This document shows, one piece after another, positions 1 to 8,248 of a stretch of DNA of 62,897 bases. The notes under the pieces were generated by a model that made no database searches, was not told the origin of the DNA, and saw only the letters and a program-made list of their open reading frames with translations. Source of the DNA: Streptomyces tailanensis (GTDB lineage: Bacteria; Actinomycetota; Actinomycetes; Streptomycetales; Streptomycetaceae); NCBI RefSeq assembly GCF_008386495.1, contig NZ_VTHJ01000005.1, positions 1 through 62,897 of the forward strand, read 5' to 3'. Both the position numbers and the translations under genes were made by a program. Each line of letters opens with the position of its first letter. The stretch's first letter is position 1.

Positions 1-2
1 AC

Positions 3-137
3 TACCGAGCCACCCTCGCCGAGGGACTGGCCGCATAGATCGTCTCCACGCTGCGAGGGGATTGACAGGTCTATGTTCACCCCGACCCGCAGAGCCTCAA
101 GGCAGGCTCGCAGAAGCTGAGTGAGCTTCTCGGCTGA
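3..137 (+). pseudogene. Decayed C-terminus of a tyrosine recombinase (integrase)
   Basis: In the third reading frame the sequence reads like the end of a phage or integrative-element integrase. A segment ATLAEGLAA is followed by IVSTLRG, then by VYVHPDPQSLKAG and KLSELLG, then a stop at 135-137. The VYVH block matches the region around the active-site tyrosine. The reading is broken by in-frame stops at 36-38 and 63-65, and the GHSS.xTT stretch usually found before the tyrosine block is missing, so the copy is dead. It lies just beyond the 3' end of the tRNA-Pro gene, where int genes of tRNA-inserted elements normally sit. The upstream part is outside the window. This reading is an inference from a short stretch. 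Confidence 0.5.
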
Positions 138-192
138 GCGTTGATCATCCGCGTTTGTGAGAAATTGCGAGACGAAGCCTCAGAAACGATCA

Positions 193-226
193 AGGGCCCG
201 TCTCACATGATGTGATCCAAGGCCCT
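193..226 (-). terminator. Nested inverted repeat downstream of tRNA-Pro
   Basis: AGGGCC (193-198) pairs with GGCCCT (221-226), and inside it TCACA (203-207) pairs with TGTGA (211-215). It lies 28 bases past the 3' end of the tRNA and could end that transcript. No clear T-run follows, so the role is uncertain. Confidence 0.35.
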
Positions 227-253
227 GACCTGCGATGACAGTTCATCCAACTG

Positions 254-327
<74 letters not shown>

Positions 328-436
328 TTGCCCGTCTGACCTGGGGTTTCCCCTGGCTGAACGCGCACGGAAACAATACCGCACTTGAGCCGGTGGTCGC
401 GCACCCGTTTATCGGGGAGGGGCGCCGCACTCGCGC

Positions 437-467
437 TTGACCTGAAGTTTGGTTGAGGTTGCACGAT
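437..467 (+). promoter_or_regulatory. MerR/SoxR-type promoter of the transketolase-like gene
   Basis: A -35 box TTGACC (437-442) and a -10 box CACGAT (462-467) are separated by 19 bases, the long spacer typical of MerR-family promoters. The spacer starts with the imperfect dyad CCTGAAGTTTGGTTGAGG (441-458), whose ends CCT.AA and TT.AGG resemble SoxR-type operators. A start site about eight bases past the -10 box falls on the A of the ATG at 475, so the message is probably leaderless. Confidence 0.6.
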
Positions 468-474
468 CGTCGGT

Positions 475-1662
475 ATGACGACGACAGCGGAACGAAGCAT
501 GGAACGTACGTACGGCTTCGCGGATCTGCACCGGCTGATGGGACTGATGACGGGCGACGAGAAGCACGGGCCCGCCGCCACCTCCGCCCTGGACGTGCTG
601 TGGGTGCTCTACGACCGAGTGCTGCGGGTGGGGCCGGGGCGGATGGAGGACCCGACGCGTGATCGGTTCCAGTTGTCCAAGGGGCACGGGCCGATGGCGT
701 ACTATGCGGTGCTCGCGGCCAAGGGATTCGTGCCGGTCGACTGGCTGCCGGGATTCGGCTCGTACGACTCTCCGCTCGGCCATCACCCGGACCGGGTGCT
801 GGTGCCGGGCGCCGAGATCGGCAGGGACGGCTTCGCGGAAGCGCTGCGCCTGCACCCGGAACGGGTGATCAACGTCGGTATTCGTGAGCAGCTGCTGGTC
901 GGCGCGGGTGCGGGACTCGCGCTGACAGGGATGCGCCCCGTGGTGCACACGTTCGCCAGCTTCCTGGTCGAGCGGCCTTTCGAACAGCTCAAGCTGGATC
1001 TCGGGCACCAGGACGTGGGCGCGGTGCTGGTGAGCGCTGCCGCCTCGTTCGACTGGCCCGCGGGCGGCTACACCCACATGGCACCCGGCGACGTGGCCCT
1101 GCTCGACACGCTCGACGGCTGGACCGTGCATGTACCGGGTCATCCCGACGAGGCCGAGACCCTGCTCCGGCACGCGGTCGGGGCAGGTGAGGGCAAGGAC
1201 GACAAGGTGTACGTGCGGCTGTCCGCGCAGTCCAACGAGCGGGCGCTCGCGGTGGACGGGAAGCGGTTCCTCACGGTGCGTGAGGGGCGTCGCGGGGTCG
1301 TCGTCGCGGTCGGGCCGATTCTCGACGCCGTCGTCGCGGCCACGGAGGGGCTCGATGTGACCGTGCTGTACGCGACCACCGTCCGCCCCTTCGACACGGC
1401 GGCGCTGCACCGGGCGACGGACGGGACGGACGGGACGGGTGCCGACGTCGTGCTCGTCGAGCCGTATCTGGCGGGCACCTCCACGGCTGCCGCGAACGAC
1501 GCGCTCGTCGACGTACCGCACCGAGTACTGGGGCTCGGGGTCGGCCGTCGGGAGCTACGGCGGTACGGCCAGATCGAGGAACACGTGACCGCACACGGAC
1601 TGGACGCGGCCTCGCTGCGGGAGCGGATCGGCGGGTTTCTGGGGGCCGAGGTCAGTGTGTGA
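475..1662 (+). CDS. Transketolase-like protein with a large internal deletion
   Basis: 395 residues. The N-terminal part (about 1-120) has the transketolase first domain with the block SKGHGPMAYYAVLAAKGF. The sequence then jumps at residue 116 or so (bases 811-825, ...GAEIG-RDGFAEA...) straight into the second, pyrimidine-binding domain, with VINVGIREQLLVGAGAGLAL and the C-terminal domain after it. Transketolases of this type usually have about 600 residues. The missing piece normally carries GSGSLGHGL and the GD...N motif that holds the thiamine diphosphate and metal, neither of which is present. The reading frame is intact, so a stable protein may be made, but normal transketolase activity is unlikely. 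No RBS is visible, which fits a leaderless start at the ATG. It could be a degenerating paralogue, a protein with a new role, or an assembly error. Confidence 0.75.
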   Translation: MTTTAERSMERTYGFADLHRLMGLMTGDEKHGPAATSALDVLWVLYDRVLRVGPGRMEDPTRDRFQLSKGHGPMAYYAVLAAKGFVPVDWLPGFGSYDSPLGHHPDRVLVPGAEIGRDGFAEALRLHPERVINVGIREQLLVGAGAGLALTGMRPVVHTFASFLVERPFEQLKLDLGHQDVGAVLVSAAASFDWPAGGYTHMAPGDVALLDTLDGWTVHVPGHPDEAETLLRHAVGAGEGKDDKVYVRLSAQSNERALAVDGKRFLTVREGRRGVVVAVGPILDAVVAATEGLDVTVLYATTVRPFDTAALHRATDGTDGTGADVVLVEPYLAGTSTAAANDALVDVPHRVLGLGVGRRELRRYGQIEEHVTAHGLDAASLRERIGGFLGAEVSV

Positions 1663-1694
1663 GGGACCCCCTGGCCGGGCCTCCGGCGGTCATG

Positions 1695-2054
1695 TCACTC
1701 GGCGGCCGGAGGCCCCAACTCCGGGTAGGAGTCCAGGAGTCGGGTCGGGGCCGCCTGACGCCAGGAGTCGGCGAGGATGTCGCGCAGCTCGGGCTCGTCC
1801 TCCAGGGCGGACAGCCGCACCCGCACCCAGGCGAAACCCGCCTCGTGGTCGGCGATCCAGAACTTGTCGGGCTCGGCCAGAACCAGTTCGTCCCGCTCCT
1901 CCTTGGGACAGCGCACCGCCATGGACGTCTCGTCCTCGGGCAGCGTGGCGAACATCTTCCCCGCGACCCGGAACGTGGGCATGCTCCAGGCAACCTTCTC
2001 GGTGGTGTCGGGCAGGGAGAGGGCGACTCGTCGTACGTCTTCGGCATCCGGCAT
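1695..2054 (-). CDS. MmcQ/YjbR family protein
   Basis: A protein of about 119 residues of the MmcQ/YjbR (DUF419) fold, a small family often annotated as DNA-binding or unknown. Visible family features are the N-terminal DAEDVRRVALSLPDTTEKVAWS, the FRVAGKMFATL strand pair and PDKFWIADHEAGFAWVRVRLS. The ATG at 2054 gives the family's usual start (MPDAEDVRR). In-frame TTG and GTG codons at 2084 and 2078 would add up to ten residues. It is the last gene of a three-gene minus-strand group with a GNAT acetyltransferase and an XRE-cupin regulator. The biochemical function is unknown. Confidence 0.8.
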   Translation of the reverse strand: MPDAEDVRRVALSLPDTTEKVAWSMPTFRVAGKMFATLPEDETSMAVRCPKEERDELVLAEPDKFWIADHEAGFAWVRVRLSALEDEPELRDILADSWRQAAPTRLLDSYPELGPPAAE

Positions 2055-2084
2055 GAGACGCACCGTAGCCGTCGCCACTGACAA

Positions 2085-2621
2085 TCACTCTGCGGGAGCC
2101 GCGGCCCCCACCCGCTTGTAGTAGATCGACGTCGGCCGCAGCGCCCCGCCCGGGTTCGCCGCGTAGTCGGGGATGACCCCGGTGCGCGTCCAGCCGGTCT
2201 TCCCGTAGAGGTACTCGGCAGAGCTGTCGGTCTCGGTGTCCAGGTGGAGCAGGGTCACGCCCGCCTCGGCGGCCGCCTGCTCGGCGGTCGCGAGGAGGGT
2301 GCGGCCGAGGCCCCGCCCCCGGCCCTCGCGATGGACCATCAGCTTGATCAGCTCGGCCCGGTGGCGGCTGTTGGGCTTGTCCGGGAAGGCCAGGCTGACA
2401 GTCCCGACCACCCGGCCGCCGTCGTGGGCCACCCACACGGCGAGTTCACCGGCGGCGACCCCGGCCGCGCACTCCCGCCACCAGGCGACGGCGGTCGCAC
2501 GGTCGAGCGGGGCGAGGAACCCTATGGAGGCCCCGCTGTTCACGGTGTCGACCAGCAGGTCAGCCAACTCCTCAACTTCGGCGAGGACTTGGGAGGCGTC
2601 GAGTCTGGCGATCACGATCAC
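2085..2621 (-). CDS. GNAT family N-acetyltransferase
   Basis: An acetyl-CoA-dependent N-acetyltransferase of about 178 residues. The core shows VVGTVSLAFPDKPNSRHRAEL (strands 3-4), IKLMVHREGRGRGLGRTLL with the RGRGLG acetyl-CoA loop, and the C-terminal SAEYLYGKTGWTRTG block typical of small-molecule GNATs. The start is taken as GTG at 2621 because its GTGA overlaps the stop of the upstream XRE-cupin gene, so the two are translationally coupled. A longer in-frame start at 2669 would lie inside that gene. The substrate is not visible in the sequence. Coupling with the regulator suggests that the regulator controls this enzyme. Confidence 0.88.
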   Translation of the reverse strand: MIVIARLDASQVLAEVEELADLLVDTVNSGASIGFLAPLDRATAVAWWRECAAGVAAGELAVWVAHDGGRVVGTVSLAFPDKPNSRHRAELIKLMVHREGRGRGLGRTLLATAEQAAAEAGVTLLHLDTETDSSAEYLYGKTGWTRTGVIPDYAANPGGALRPTSIYYKRVGAAAPAE

Positions 2622-3214
2622 GGTTCCACCACCATCAGCGTGTAACGGACGTCGTCGGGGCCCGGGCACCGGAAGCGTGTCGGCCCCCAGACACGCATCC
2701 GCAGACAGTCGCCGACGCCCAACTCGTGCTCGACACCCCGGTCCGTCACCTGGAGGGTTCCGGCGAGGATCCAGATGTGCTGTTCGAGACCGGGCACGGA
2801 CGGCCCGTAGTACGCGATGTCCGCACCGGCCGCGAGCCGCCCCTCGATCACCTCGCCGCGCAGCCCGGTGGCCGGCGGCGACACGGACCGTCGCACGAAG
2901 CCGGAGGTCTTGTCCTCCCAGATGGCCTGGTCGGCCGCGCGTACGACGGTGACGGGCTCGGCCTCCACCTCGCTGAGGAGCTGGGACATGGTCCGGCCGT
3001 AGACATGGCAGAGGCGGTTCAGGAGCGCTGCCGTGGGGCTGGTCTCCGCGCGTTCGGCCCGGGAGAGAGTCGAGCGGCTCACTCCGCTGCGTTCCGCCAA
3101 CTCCCCCAGGGACCAGCCCTGTTCGGCCCGCAGCTCCGCCAGGCGGGCGGCCAGGCGGACGTCTACGGGGTCCAGCACTTCCTGGGCGCTTTCCACACCC
3201 CCACGGATTCCCAT
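2618..3214 (-). CDS. XRE-family regulator with C-terminal cupin domain
   Basis: About 198 residues. The N-terminal helix-turn-helix (roughly residues 17-75) reads LAARLAELRAEQGWSLGELAERSGVSRSTLSRAERAETSP in overlapping parts. The C-terminal cupin barrel contains YYGPSVPGLEQHIWILAGTLQV and GDCLRM. Proteins of this build regulate nearby metabolic genes in response to a small ligand. I chose ATG at 3214, which lies inside a 27-base palindrome and follows a -10-like TAGGAT (complement of 3222-3227) at leaderless spacing. A start at 3244 would add ten residues and put the palindrome inside the gene. It is translationally coupled to the GNAT gene and probably controls its own operon. Confidence 0.85.
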   Translation of the reverse strand: MGIRGGVESAQEVLDPVDVRLAARLAELRAEQGWSLGELAERSGVSRSTLSRAERAETSPTAALLNRLCHVYGRTMSQLLSEVEAEPVTVVRAADQAIWEDKTSGFVRRSVSPPATGLRGEVIEGRLAAGADIAYYGPSVPGLEQHIWILAGTLQVTDRGVEHELGVGDCLRMRVWGPTRFRCPGPDDVRYTLMVVEP

Positions 3215-3238
3215 ATCCGGGATCCTATCCCAGATATG
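3212..3238. promoter_or_regulatory. 27-bp near-perfect palindrome over the XRE-cupin start
   Basis: Arms CATATC (3212-3217) and GATATG (3233-3238) flank inner arms GGGAT (3219-3223) and ATCCC (3227-3231). Only two base pairs of the dyad mismatch. It covers the -10-like TAGGAT and the ATG, so a bound dimer would block both transcription and start-codon access. The likely binder is the XRE-cupin protein itself. Confidence 0.65.
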
Positions 3239-3285
3239 AAACACAGAGGCACGGAGTGGTCCGTCTCACCCGCCCGCTCCCCGCC

Positions 3286-4194
3286 TCACCCGGCCGCCTC
3301 CCCCGCCTCTCCGAGCGCCTCCAGCACCGGGCGGATCAGCGGGTGCCCCTCCGCGCCACGGCGTACGGCGGCGAAGACACGGCGGGTGGGAGCCACCCCG
3401 TCGACGGGGCGTACGACGACTCCCGTCAGGTCCATGCCGCGCAGGGCGGAGCGGGGCACGAGGGCGACACCCGCGTCGGCGGAGGCGAGGGCGACGACCG
3501 CGCGGAAGTCGTCCGAGGAGTGTTCGAGGCGGGGCTGGAAACCGGCGTTCTCGCAGGCCAGGACCACCACGTCATGGCAGGGGTTGCCTGGATACGGGCC
3601 GATCCACGGGTCCTTGGCCAGTTCGGCGAGCGGGATCTCGTCGGCGTCGGCCAGCCGGTGAGTGACGGGGACGACGGCGTCGAAGGGCTCGGCGTACAGC
3701 GGAACGTGGGTCAGGCGCGGATCGTCGGCGGCGGGTGCGCCTCGGTACTCGACGGCGACGGCGATGTCGACCTGCCGGTCCAGCACCATCGGGAGGCTGG
3801 CGTCGCCCTCGGCGTCCTGGACGCGGAGGCGGATGCCGGGCGCCGAAGCGGCGAGGCGGGCCAGGGCGGGCGCGACGACCAGGGCGATGCCGGTCGCGAA
3901 GGAGGCGACGGTGACCGTGCCGGCGGCGCCCGAGCTGTACGCTGCCAACTCGGCCTCCGCCCGCTCCAGTTGGGCGAGGACCGCGTTGGTGTGGGAGAGC
4001 AGGATCTCGCCGGCCGGGGTCAGCCGTACGCCCTTCGCGCCGCGCTCGACCAGACGGTGGCCCGTCTCCTGTTCCAGGGCGGTCAGCTGCTGGGAGACGG
4101 CGGACGGGGTGAGGTACAGCGCGGCGGCAGCCGCCGTCACGGTGCGGTGGTCGGCCACCGCACGGAGGATGTGGAGCCGCCGCGCTTCGATCAT
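3286..4194 (-). CDS. LysR-family transcriptional regulator
   Basis: 302 residues, a normal LysR length. The N-terminal winged helix-turn-helix (1-60) reads RRLHILRAVADHRTVTAAA, then LTPSAVSQQLTALEQETG. The remainder is a periplasmic-binding-protein-like effector domain (about 90-290). It starts at ATG 4194, right after a short AT-rich gap. It lies downstream of, and on the same strand as, kbl and tdh, with 53 bases between it and kbl, so it may be co-transcribed with them and control threonine degradation. That target is an inference from position only. The C-terminus is Ala/Glu-rich. Confidence 0.9.
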   Translation of the reverse strand: MIEARRLHILRAVADHRTVTAAAAALYLTPSAVSQQLTALEQETGHRLVERGAKGVRLTPAGEILLSHTNAVLAQLERAEAELAAYSSGAAGTVTVASFATGIALVVAPALARLAASAPGIRLRVQDAEGDASLPMVLDRQVDIAVAVEYRGAPAADDPRLTHVPLYAEPFDAVVPVTHRLADADEIPLAELAKDPWIGPYPGNPCHDVVVLACENAGFQPRLEHSSDDFRAVVALASADAGVALVPRSALRGMDLTGVVVRPVDGVAPTRRVFAAVRRGAEGHPLIRPVLEALGEAGEAAG

Positions 4195-4247
4195 GGGATT
4201 GATTCTCTCAAATGCCGCTTTCCGCCAGATCGGGTCCCGATCGGGCC

Positions 4248-5447
4248 TCAGGCCTCCAGCTCGTCCCGCGCTGCCACGAACGCGTCCACCGCCCGGTTGA
4301 CGTCCGCCGTCGAGTGCGCCGCGGACAGCTGGACGCGGATACGAGCCTGCCCCTGCGGGACCACCGGGTAGGAGAAGCCGATCACGTACACCCCCCGCTC
4401 CAGCAGCAGCTCGGCCAGGCGGCCCGCCTTCGCCGCGTCACCGATCATCACCGGCGCGATGGGATGGTCGCCGGGGAGGATGTCGAAGCCCTCCTCCGTC
4501 ATCCGGCGGCGGAAGAGCGCGGTGTTCTCCGCGAGCCGGACCCGCAGGTCGTCGGCCGATTCAAGGAGGTCGAGGACCTTGAGCGAGGCGGCGGCGATCA
4601 CGGGGGCGAGCGTGTTCGAGAAGAGGTACGGGCGGGAGCGCTGGCGCAGCAGGGCGACGATCTCGGCGCGGGCCGCGACGTAACCGCCGGAGGCGCCGCC
4701 GAGCGCCTTGCCGAGGGTACCGGTGATGATGTCGACGCGGTCCATGACGCCGTGCAGTTCGGGGGTGCCACGGCCGCCGGGGCCGGTGAAGCCGACGGCG
4801 TGCGAGTCGTCGACCATGACCATGGCGTCGTACCGGTCGGCGAGATCGCAGATGTCGCCCAAGGGCGCCACATAGCCGTCCATGGAGAAGACACCGTCCG
4901 TGACGATCAGCTTCCGGCGCGCGCCACCCTCGACCGCCTCCTTCAACTGCCGTTCCAAGTCGGCCAGATCACGGTTGGCGTACCGGAAGCGGCGGGCCTT
5001 CGACAGGCGGATGCCGTCGATGATCGAGGCGTGGTTGAGGGCGTCGGAGATCACCGCGTCCTCGGGGCCGAGGAGGGTCTCGAAGACTCCGCCGTTGGCG
5101 TCGAAGCAGGAGGAGTACAGGATCGTGTCCTCCTGCCCAAGGAACGCCGACAGCCGGGCCTCCAGTTCCTTGTGCACCTCCTGCGTACCGCAGATGAAGC
5201 GGACCGAGGCCATGCCGTAGCCCCAGCGGTCGAGCGCCTCGTGGGCGGCGGCGATCACCTCGGGGTGGTCGGCGAGGCCGAGGTAGTTGTTCGCGCAGAA
5301 GTTGAGGACCTCGCCGGGACAGCCGCCCGCGGTGACGTTCACCGCCCTGGACTGCGGGGTGCCGATGACCCGCTCGGGCTTGTGCAGACCGGCGGCGCGG
5401 ATCTCGTCGAGGGTGGCGCGCAGGTCGTCGCGCACGGAATCGAACAT
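4248..5447 (-). CDS. kbl: 2-amino-3-ketobutyrate CoA ligase (glycine C-acetyltransferase)
   Basis: 399 residues, a PLP-dependent alpha-oxoamine synthase. It cleaves 2-amino-3-ketobutyrate with CoA to glycine and acetyl-CoA, the second step of threonine breakdown in the cytosol. Key features are [14 protein letters not shown] near residue 50, the [17 protein letters not shown] segment, [15 protein letters not shown] for cofactor binding, and the PLP lysine in [15 protein letters not shown]. The start is ATG 5447, preceded by AGGAG. An upstream in-frame start (5522) would run into tdh. It follows tdh by 34 bases in one operon, the classic tdh-kbl pairing. Confidence 0.95.
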   Translation of the reverse strand: MFDSVRDDLRATLDEIRAAGLHKPERVIGTPQSRAVNVTAGGCPGEVLNFCANNYLGLADHPEVIAAAHEALDRWGYGMASVRFICGTQEVHKELEARLSAFLGQEDTILYSSCFDANGGVFETLLGPEDAVISDALNHASIIDGIRLSKARRFRYANRDLADLERQLKEAVEGGARRKLIVTDGVFSMDGYVAPLGDICDLADRYDAMVMVDDSHAVGFTGPGGRGTPELHGVMDRVDIITGTLGKALGGASGGYVAARAEIVALLRQRSRPYLFSNTLAPVIAAASLKVLDLLESADDLRVRLAENTALFRRRMTEEGFDILPGDHPIAPVMIGDAAKAGRLAELLLERGVYVIGFSYPVVPQGQARIRVQLSAAHSTADVNRAVDAFVAARDELEA

Positions 5448-5481
5448 GGGAAGCTCCTGAAGTGCTTGCTCCGTAAGGGGG

Positions 5482-6510
5482 TTACGCGGTCCAGTCGAGG
5501 ATGACCTTGCCGCCACGGCCACTTGCCGCGTCCGCGAACGCCGCCTCGAAGTCGCGGTAGCCGTAGCGGCCAGTGATCACGGGAGCGAGGTCGAGGCCGC
5601 CCTCCAGGAGCACCGACATCGCGTACCAGGTCTCGAACATCTCGCGGCCGTAAATGCCCTTGATGGTGATCATGGAGGTGACGATCCGGGCCCAGTCGAC
5701 CGGGAACTCCTGGGACGGCAGGCCGAGCATGGCGATACGCCCGCCATGGGTCATGTTGGCGATCATGTCGCGCAGCGCCTCGGGTCGGCCGGACATCTCC
5801 AGGCCGATGTCGAAGCCCTCGCGCAGGCCCAACTGCCGCTGCCCGTCGGCGATTCGAGTGTCCGAGACGTTCAGCGCGAGGCTCACGCCGACCTTGCGGG
5901 CCAGCTCCAGCCGCTCCTCGCTGACATCCGTGATCACGACGCTCCGCGCACCCGCGTGCCGGGCGACGGCGGCGGCCATCAGGCCGATCGGGCCGGCACC
6001 GGTGATCAGGACGTCCTCGCCGACGAGCGGAAAGGACAGCGCGGTGTGCACGGCGTTGCCGAACGGGTCGAAGATCGCGGCGATGTCGAGGTCGACCGGA
6101 ACGCGGTGCACCCAGACATTGGCGGCGGGCAATGCCACGTACTCCGCGAAGGCGCCGTCGCGCCCGACCCCGAGGCCGACGGTGGCGCGGCACAGATGGC
6201 GCCGCCCGGCAAGGCAGTTGCGGCACTTGCCGCACACCAGATGGCCCTCACCGCTGACCCGGTCGCCGACCTGGATGTCGGCGACGTCACGGCCGGTCCC
6301 GACGACCTCGCCCACGAACTCGTGGCCGACCACCAGCGGCGTACGGATGGCCTGTCGGGCCCAGCCGTCCCAGGACCGGATGTGCAGGTCGGTGCCGCAG
6401 ATACCGGTCCGCAGGACCTTGATCAGTACGTCGCCGGGGCCGATCTCCGGCTCCGGGACGTCCACGAGCCACAGCCCGGGCTCCGCCTTCTCCTTGACCA
6501 GCGCCTTCAA
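5482..6510 (-). CDS. tdh: L-threonine 3-dehydrogenase
   Basis: 342 residues, a zinc-dependent medium-chain dehydrogenase that oxidizes L-threonine to 2-amino-3-ketobutyrate with NAD. Visible are the catalytic zinc site ([19 protein letters not shown]), the structural zinc lobe with [15 protein letters not shown], the NAD-binding [16 protein letters not shown], and the C-terminal [15 protein letters not shown] block specific to this enzyme. The start is TTG at 6510, with CAGGAG about eight bases upstream. No ATG fits better. It is the first gene of the tdh-kbl operon. Confidence 0.95.
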   Translation of the reverse strand: MKALVKEKAEPGLWLVDVPEPEIGPGDVLIKVLRTGICGTDLHIRSWDGWARQAIRTPLVVGHEFVGEVVGTGRDVADIQVGDRVSGEGHLVCGKCRNCLAGRRHLCRATVGLGVGRDGAFAEYVALPAANVWVHRVPVDLDIAAIFDPFGNAVHTALSFPLVGEDVLITGAGPIGLMAAAVARHAGARSVVITDVSEERLELARKVGVSLALNVSDTRIADGQRQLGLREGFDIGLEMSGRPEALRDMIANMTHGGRIAMLGLPSQEFPVDWARIVTSMITIKGIYGREMFETWYAMSVLLEGGLDLAPVITGRYGYRDFEAAFADAASGRGGKVILDWTA

Positions 6511-6623
6511 CGCTACGGCTCCTGTGGGTGAGGTCCCGGAGCAGGCATGACGAACGGGCCCGTACCGGGGAGAGGGGTGGGAACGCAGAGAAATCTGCCG
6601 TACACCGCTACCCCGGGTCCATC

Positions 6624-6640
6624 GAGGTTTTCTTAACCTC
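6624..6640. repeat. Short inverted repeat upstream of tdh
   Basis: GAGGTT (6624-6629) and AACCTC (6635-6640) form a perfect six-base dyad around TTCTT, in the gap between the GAF gene and tdh. It could be a weak terminator or an operator for tdh-kbl. Nothing in the sequence decides between these. Confidence 0.35.
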
Positions 6641-6679
6641 AGCCGCAGCTTTCCTTCACACCCTCCGGACGCACCCCGG

Positions 6680-7237
6680 CTACGGGAACGCCTCCCGCCC
6701 CTCGATCCGCCGGGCCAGCTCCGCCGCCATCGCCTTGATGGTCTCCAGGCCCGCCCTGCCCCAGGGCCTGGGCTGTACGTCGATGACGCAGACCGTGCCG
6801 AGGGCGATGCCCGTGCGGTCGATCAGCGGGGCGCCCAGATAGGAGCGGACGCCGTGGTCGTCGACGACGGGATTCCCGGCGAACTTCGGGTACTCGCGCA
6901 CGTCGTCGAGGACGAGTGCCTTGCGGCGGACCACGACATAGGGGCAGAAGCCGTGGTCACGGGCCAGGCGGCGATCCGCCCCGAGCACGGCGTCCGTGTC
7001 CCCCGTCGCGTCCCGGGGCGCGTGCAGGCCCGCGAAGAACTGCCGGTGCCCATCGATGAAGTTGACCATCGCGTACGGCACGGAGGCAACCTCGGCGAGC
7101 CGGTCCGCGAACGCGTCGAGGGCCGGTTCGGCGTACTCCCCGAGCCCGAGCAGCCGCAGCCGCCGTACGCGCTCGGGGGCGTCGCGGTCCTCCGGGGTCA
7201 GCAGCAGGCGGCCGACCGGGCGCGGCTCGTAACTCAT
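6680..7237 (-). CDS. GAF-domain protein at the end of the conservon
   Basis: 185 residues. A single GAF domain covers about residues 30-180: [78 protein letters not shown] domains bind small ligands or sense redox state. There are no membrane segments and no catalytic partner domain. It lies 60 bases after cvnD on the same strand, so it probably belongs to the conservon operon as an accessory sensor. It has two cysteines (in GFCPY and TVCVID). A ligand cannot be named from sequence. Confidence 0.82.
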   Translation of the reverse strand: MSYEPRPVGRLLLTPEDRDAPERVRRLRLLGLGEYAEPALDAFADRLAEVASVPYAMVNFIDGHRQFFAGLHAPRDATGDTDAVLGADRRLARDHGFCPYVVVRRKALVLDDVREYPKFAGNPVVDDHGVRSYLGAPLIDRTGIALGTVCVIDVQPRPWGRAGLETIKAMAAELARRIEGREAFP

Positions 7238-7297
7238 TGCCGGGCTCCGCGGATCGGGTCAGGGGTCATCGATGGGCTCCGCGGCTCGTGTCGTGCG

Positions 7298-7897
7298 TCA
7301 TGTGTGGGCCCCGTGGCTGGGCAGCTGCGCGGGAGTGTGGGCGAGGAGGTGGCGTACGAGGGTGAGCAGGGTCTGTACGCCCGAGCTGGAGATTCGGGCG
7401 TCGCAGCAGACGACGGGGATCTCCGGGTCGAGGTCGAGCGCCGCACGCACCTCGTCGGCGTCGTAGCGGAAGGAGCCGTCGAACTCGTTGACGGCGACGA
7501 TGAAGCCGAGGCCGCGCTGCTCGAAGAAGTCGACGGCGGCGAAACAGTCCTCCAGACGGCGGGTGTCGGCGAGGATGACCGCGCCGAGGGCGCCTTCGGA
7601 GAGCTCGTCCCACATGAACCAGAAACGCTGCTGCCCGGGCGTGCCGAACAGATAGAGCACATGGTGCGGGTCGAGGGTGATGCGGCCGAAGTCCATGGCC
7701 ACGGTCGTCTCGACCTTGTTCTCGACTCCGTCGAGGCTGTCCGTCGCGACGCTCACGGTGGTGAGCAGTTCCTCCGTGCTCAGCGGCGCGATCTCGCTCA
7801 CCGCGCCGACGAAGGTCGTCTTGCCTACCCCGAACCCTCCCGCCACCAAGATCTTCAGTGCGGTGGGAAAGGGGTCAGAGCTGTCGTCGTAGTCCAT
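7298..7897 (-). CDS. cvnD: Conservon small GTPase-like protein CvnD
   Basis: 199 residues, a Ras/MglA-like ATP/GTP-binding protein. The P-loop GGFGVGKTTFVGAVSEI is near residue 20, switch residues TTVAMDFG near 65, the Walker B-like LFGTPGQQRF near 83, and the base-recognition NEFDGS near 137, a variant of NKxD. CvnD proteins act with the CvnA kinase-like protein and the CvnB roadblock protein at the membrane in developmental control. The start ATG overlaps the end of cvnC by 23 bases. Confidence 0.93.
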   Translation of the reverse strand: MDYDDSSDPFPTALKILVAGGFGVGKTTFVGAVSEIAPLSTEELLTTVSVATDSLDGVENKVETTVAMDFGRITLDPHHVLYLFGTPGQQRFWFMWDELSEGALGAVILADTRRLEDCFAAVDFFEQRGLGFIVAVNEFDGSFRYDADEVRAALDLDPEIPVVCCDARISSSGVQTLLTLVRHLLAHTPAQLPSHGAHT

Positions 7898-8246
7898 CGA
7901 GCACTGCCTCCAGAAGAGACCGGTCTGTCGGGTTGTGGTGGAAAACCGGGGGCTTGGTGGTGAGGGCTCCGCAGTCGACCAGGTCGGACAGCAGCACCTT
8001 GGTGACCGCCGCCGGCAGCTTGAGGTGGGCGGCGACCTCGGCGACCGAGATGGGTGCCCGGCACAGGTCGAGTGCGGTTGCGTGCTCGGGGCCGAGATAG
8101 CCGAGGGGGGTCGCCCCGGTGGCCATCACCTGGGAGAGGAGATCGAGCGCGGTGGTCGGCCGGGTCCGGCCGTTGATGACGGTGTACGGGCGCACCAGCC
8201 GACCGGCGGCGTCGTCGTACAGGGGCCCGTCGCCGGACACGGCCAC
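7875..8246 (-). CDS. cvnC: Conservon protein CvnC (DUF742)
   Basis: About 123 residues of the DUF742 family, a winged-helix-like protein found only in conservons. Characteristic blocks are RLVRPYTVINGRTRPT at the start, PEHATALDLCRAPISVAEVAAHLKLPAAVTKVLLSDLVD in parts, and the short tail LLEAVLDGLRRQL. I chose GTG at 8246 because GAGG lies eight bases upstream. TTG at 8252 overlapping the cvnB stop and GTG at 8240 are alternatives. The longer ORF reading back to 8387 is an artefact of the cvnB frame. Confidence 0.92.
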   Translation of the reverse strand: MAVSGDGPLYDDAAGRLVRPYTVINGRTRPTTALDLLSQVMATGATPLGYLGPEHATALDLCRAPISVAEVAAHLKLPAAVTKVLLSDLVDCGALTTKPPVFHHNPTDRSLLEAVLDGLRRQL

Positions 8247-8248
8247 GC

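Noticed and set aside
409..1521. Long minus-strand ORF opposite the transketolase-like gene
   Set aside because: It is the antisense shadow of a GC-rich gene, with no recognizable domains.
3215..3244. Upstream start (MFHIWDRIPD) for the XRE-cupin gene
   Set aside because: It would place the palindrome inside the gene and lacks a ribosome-binding site; kept only as an alternative.
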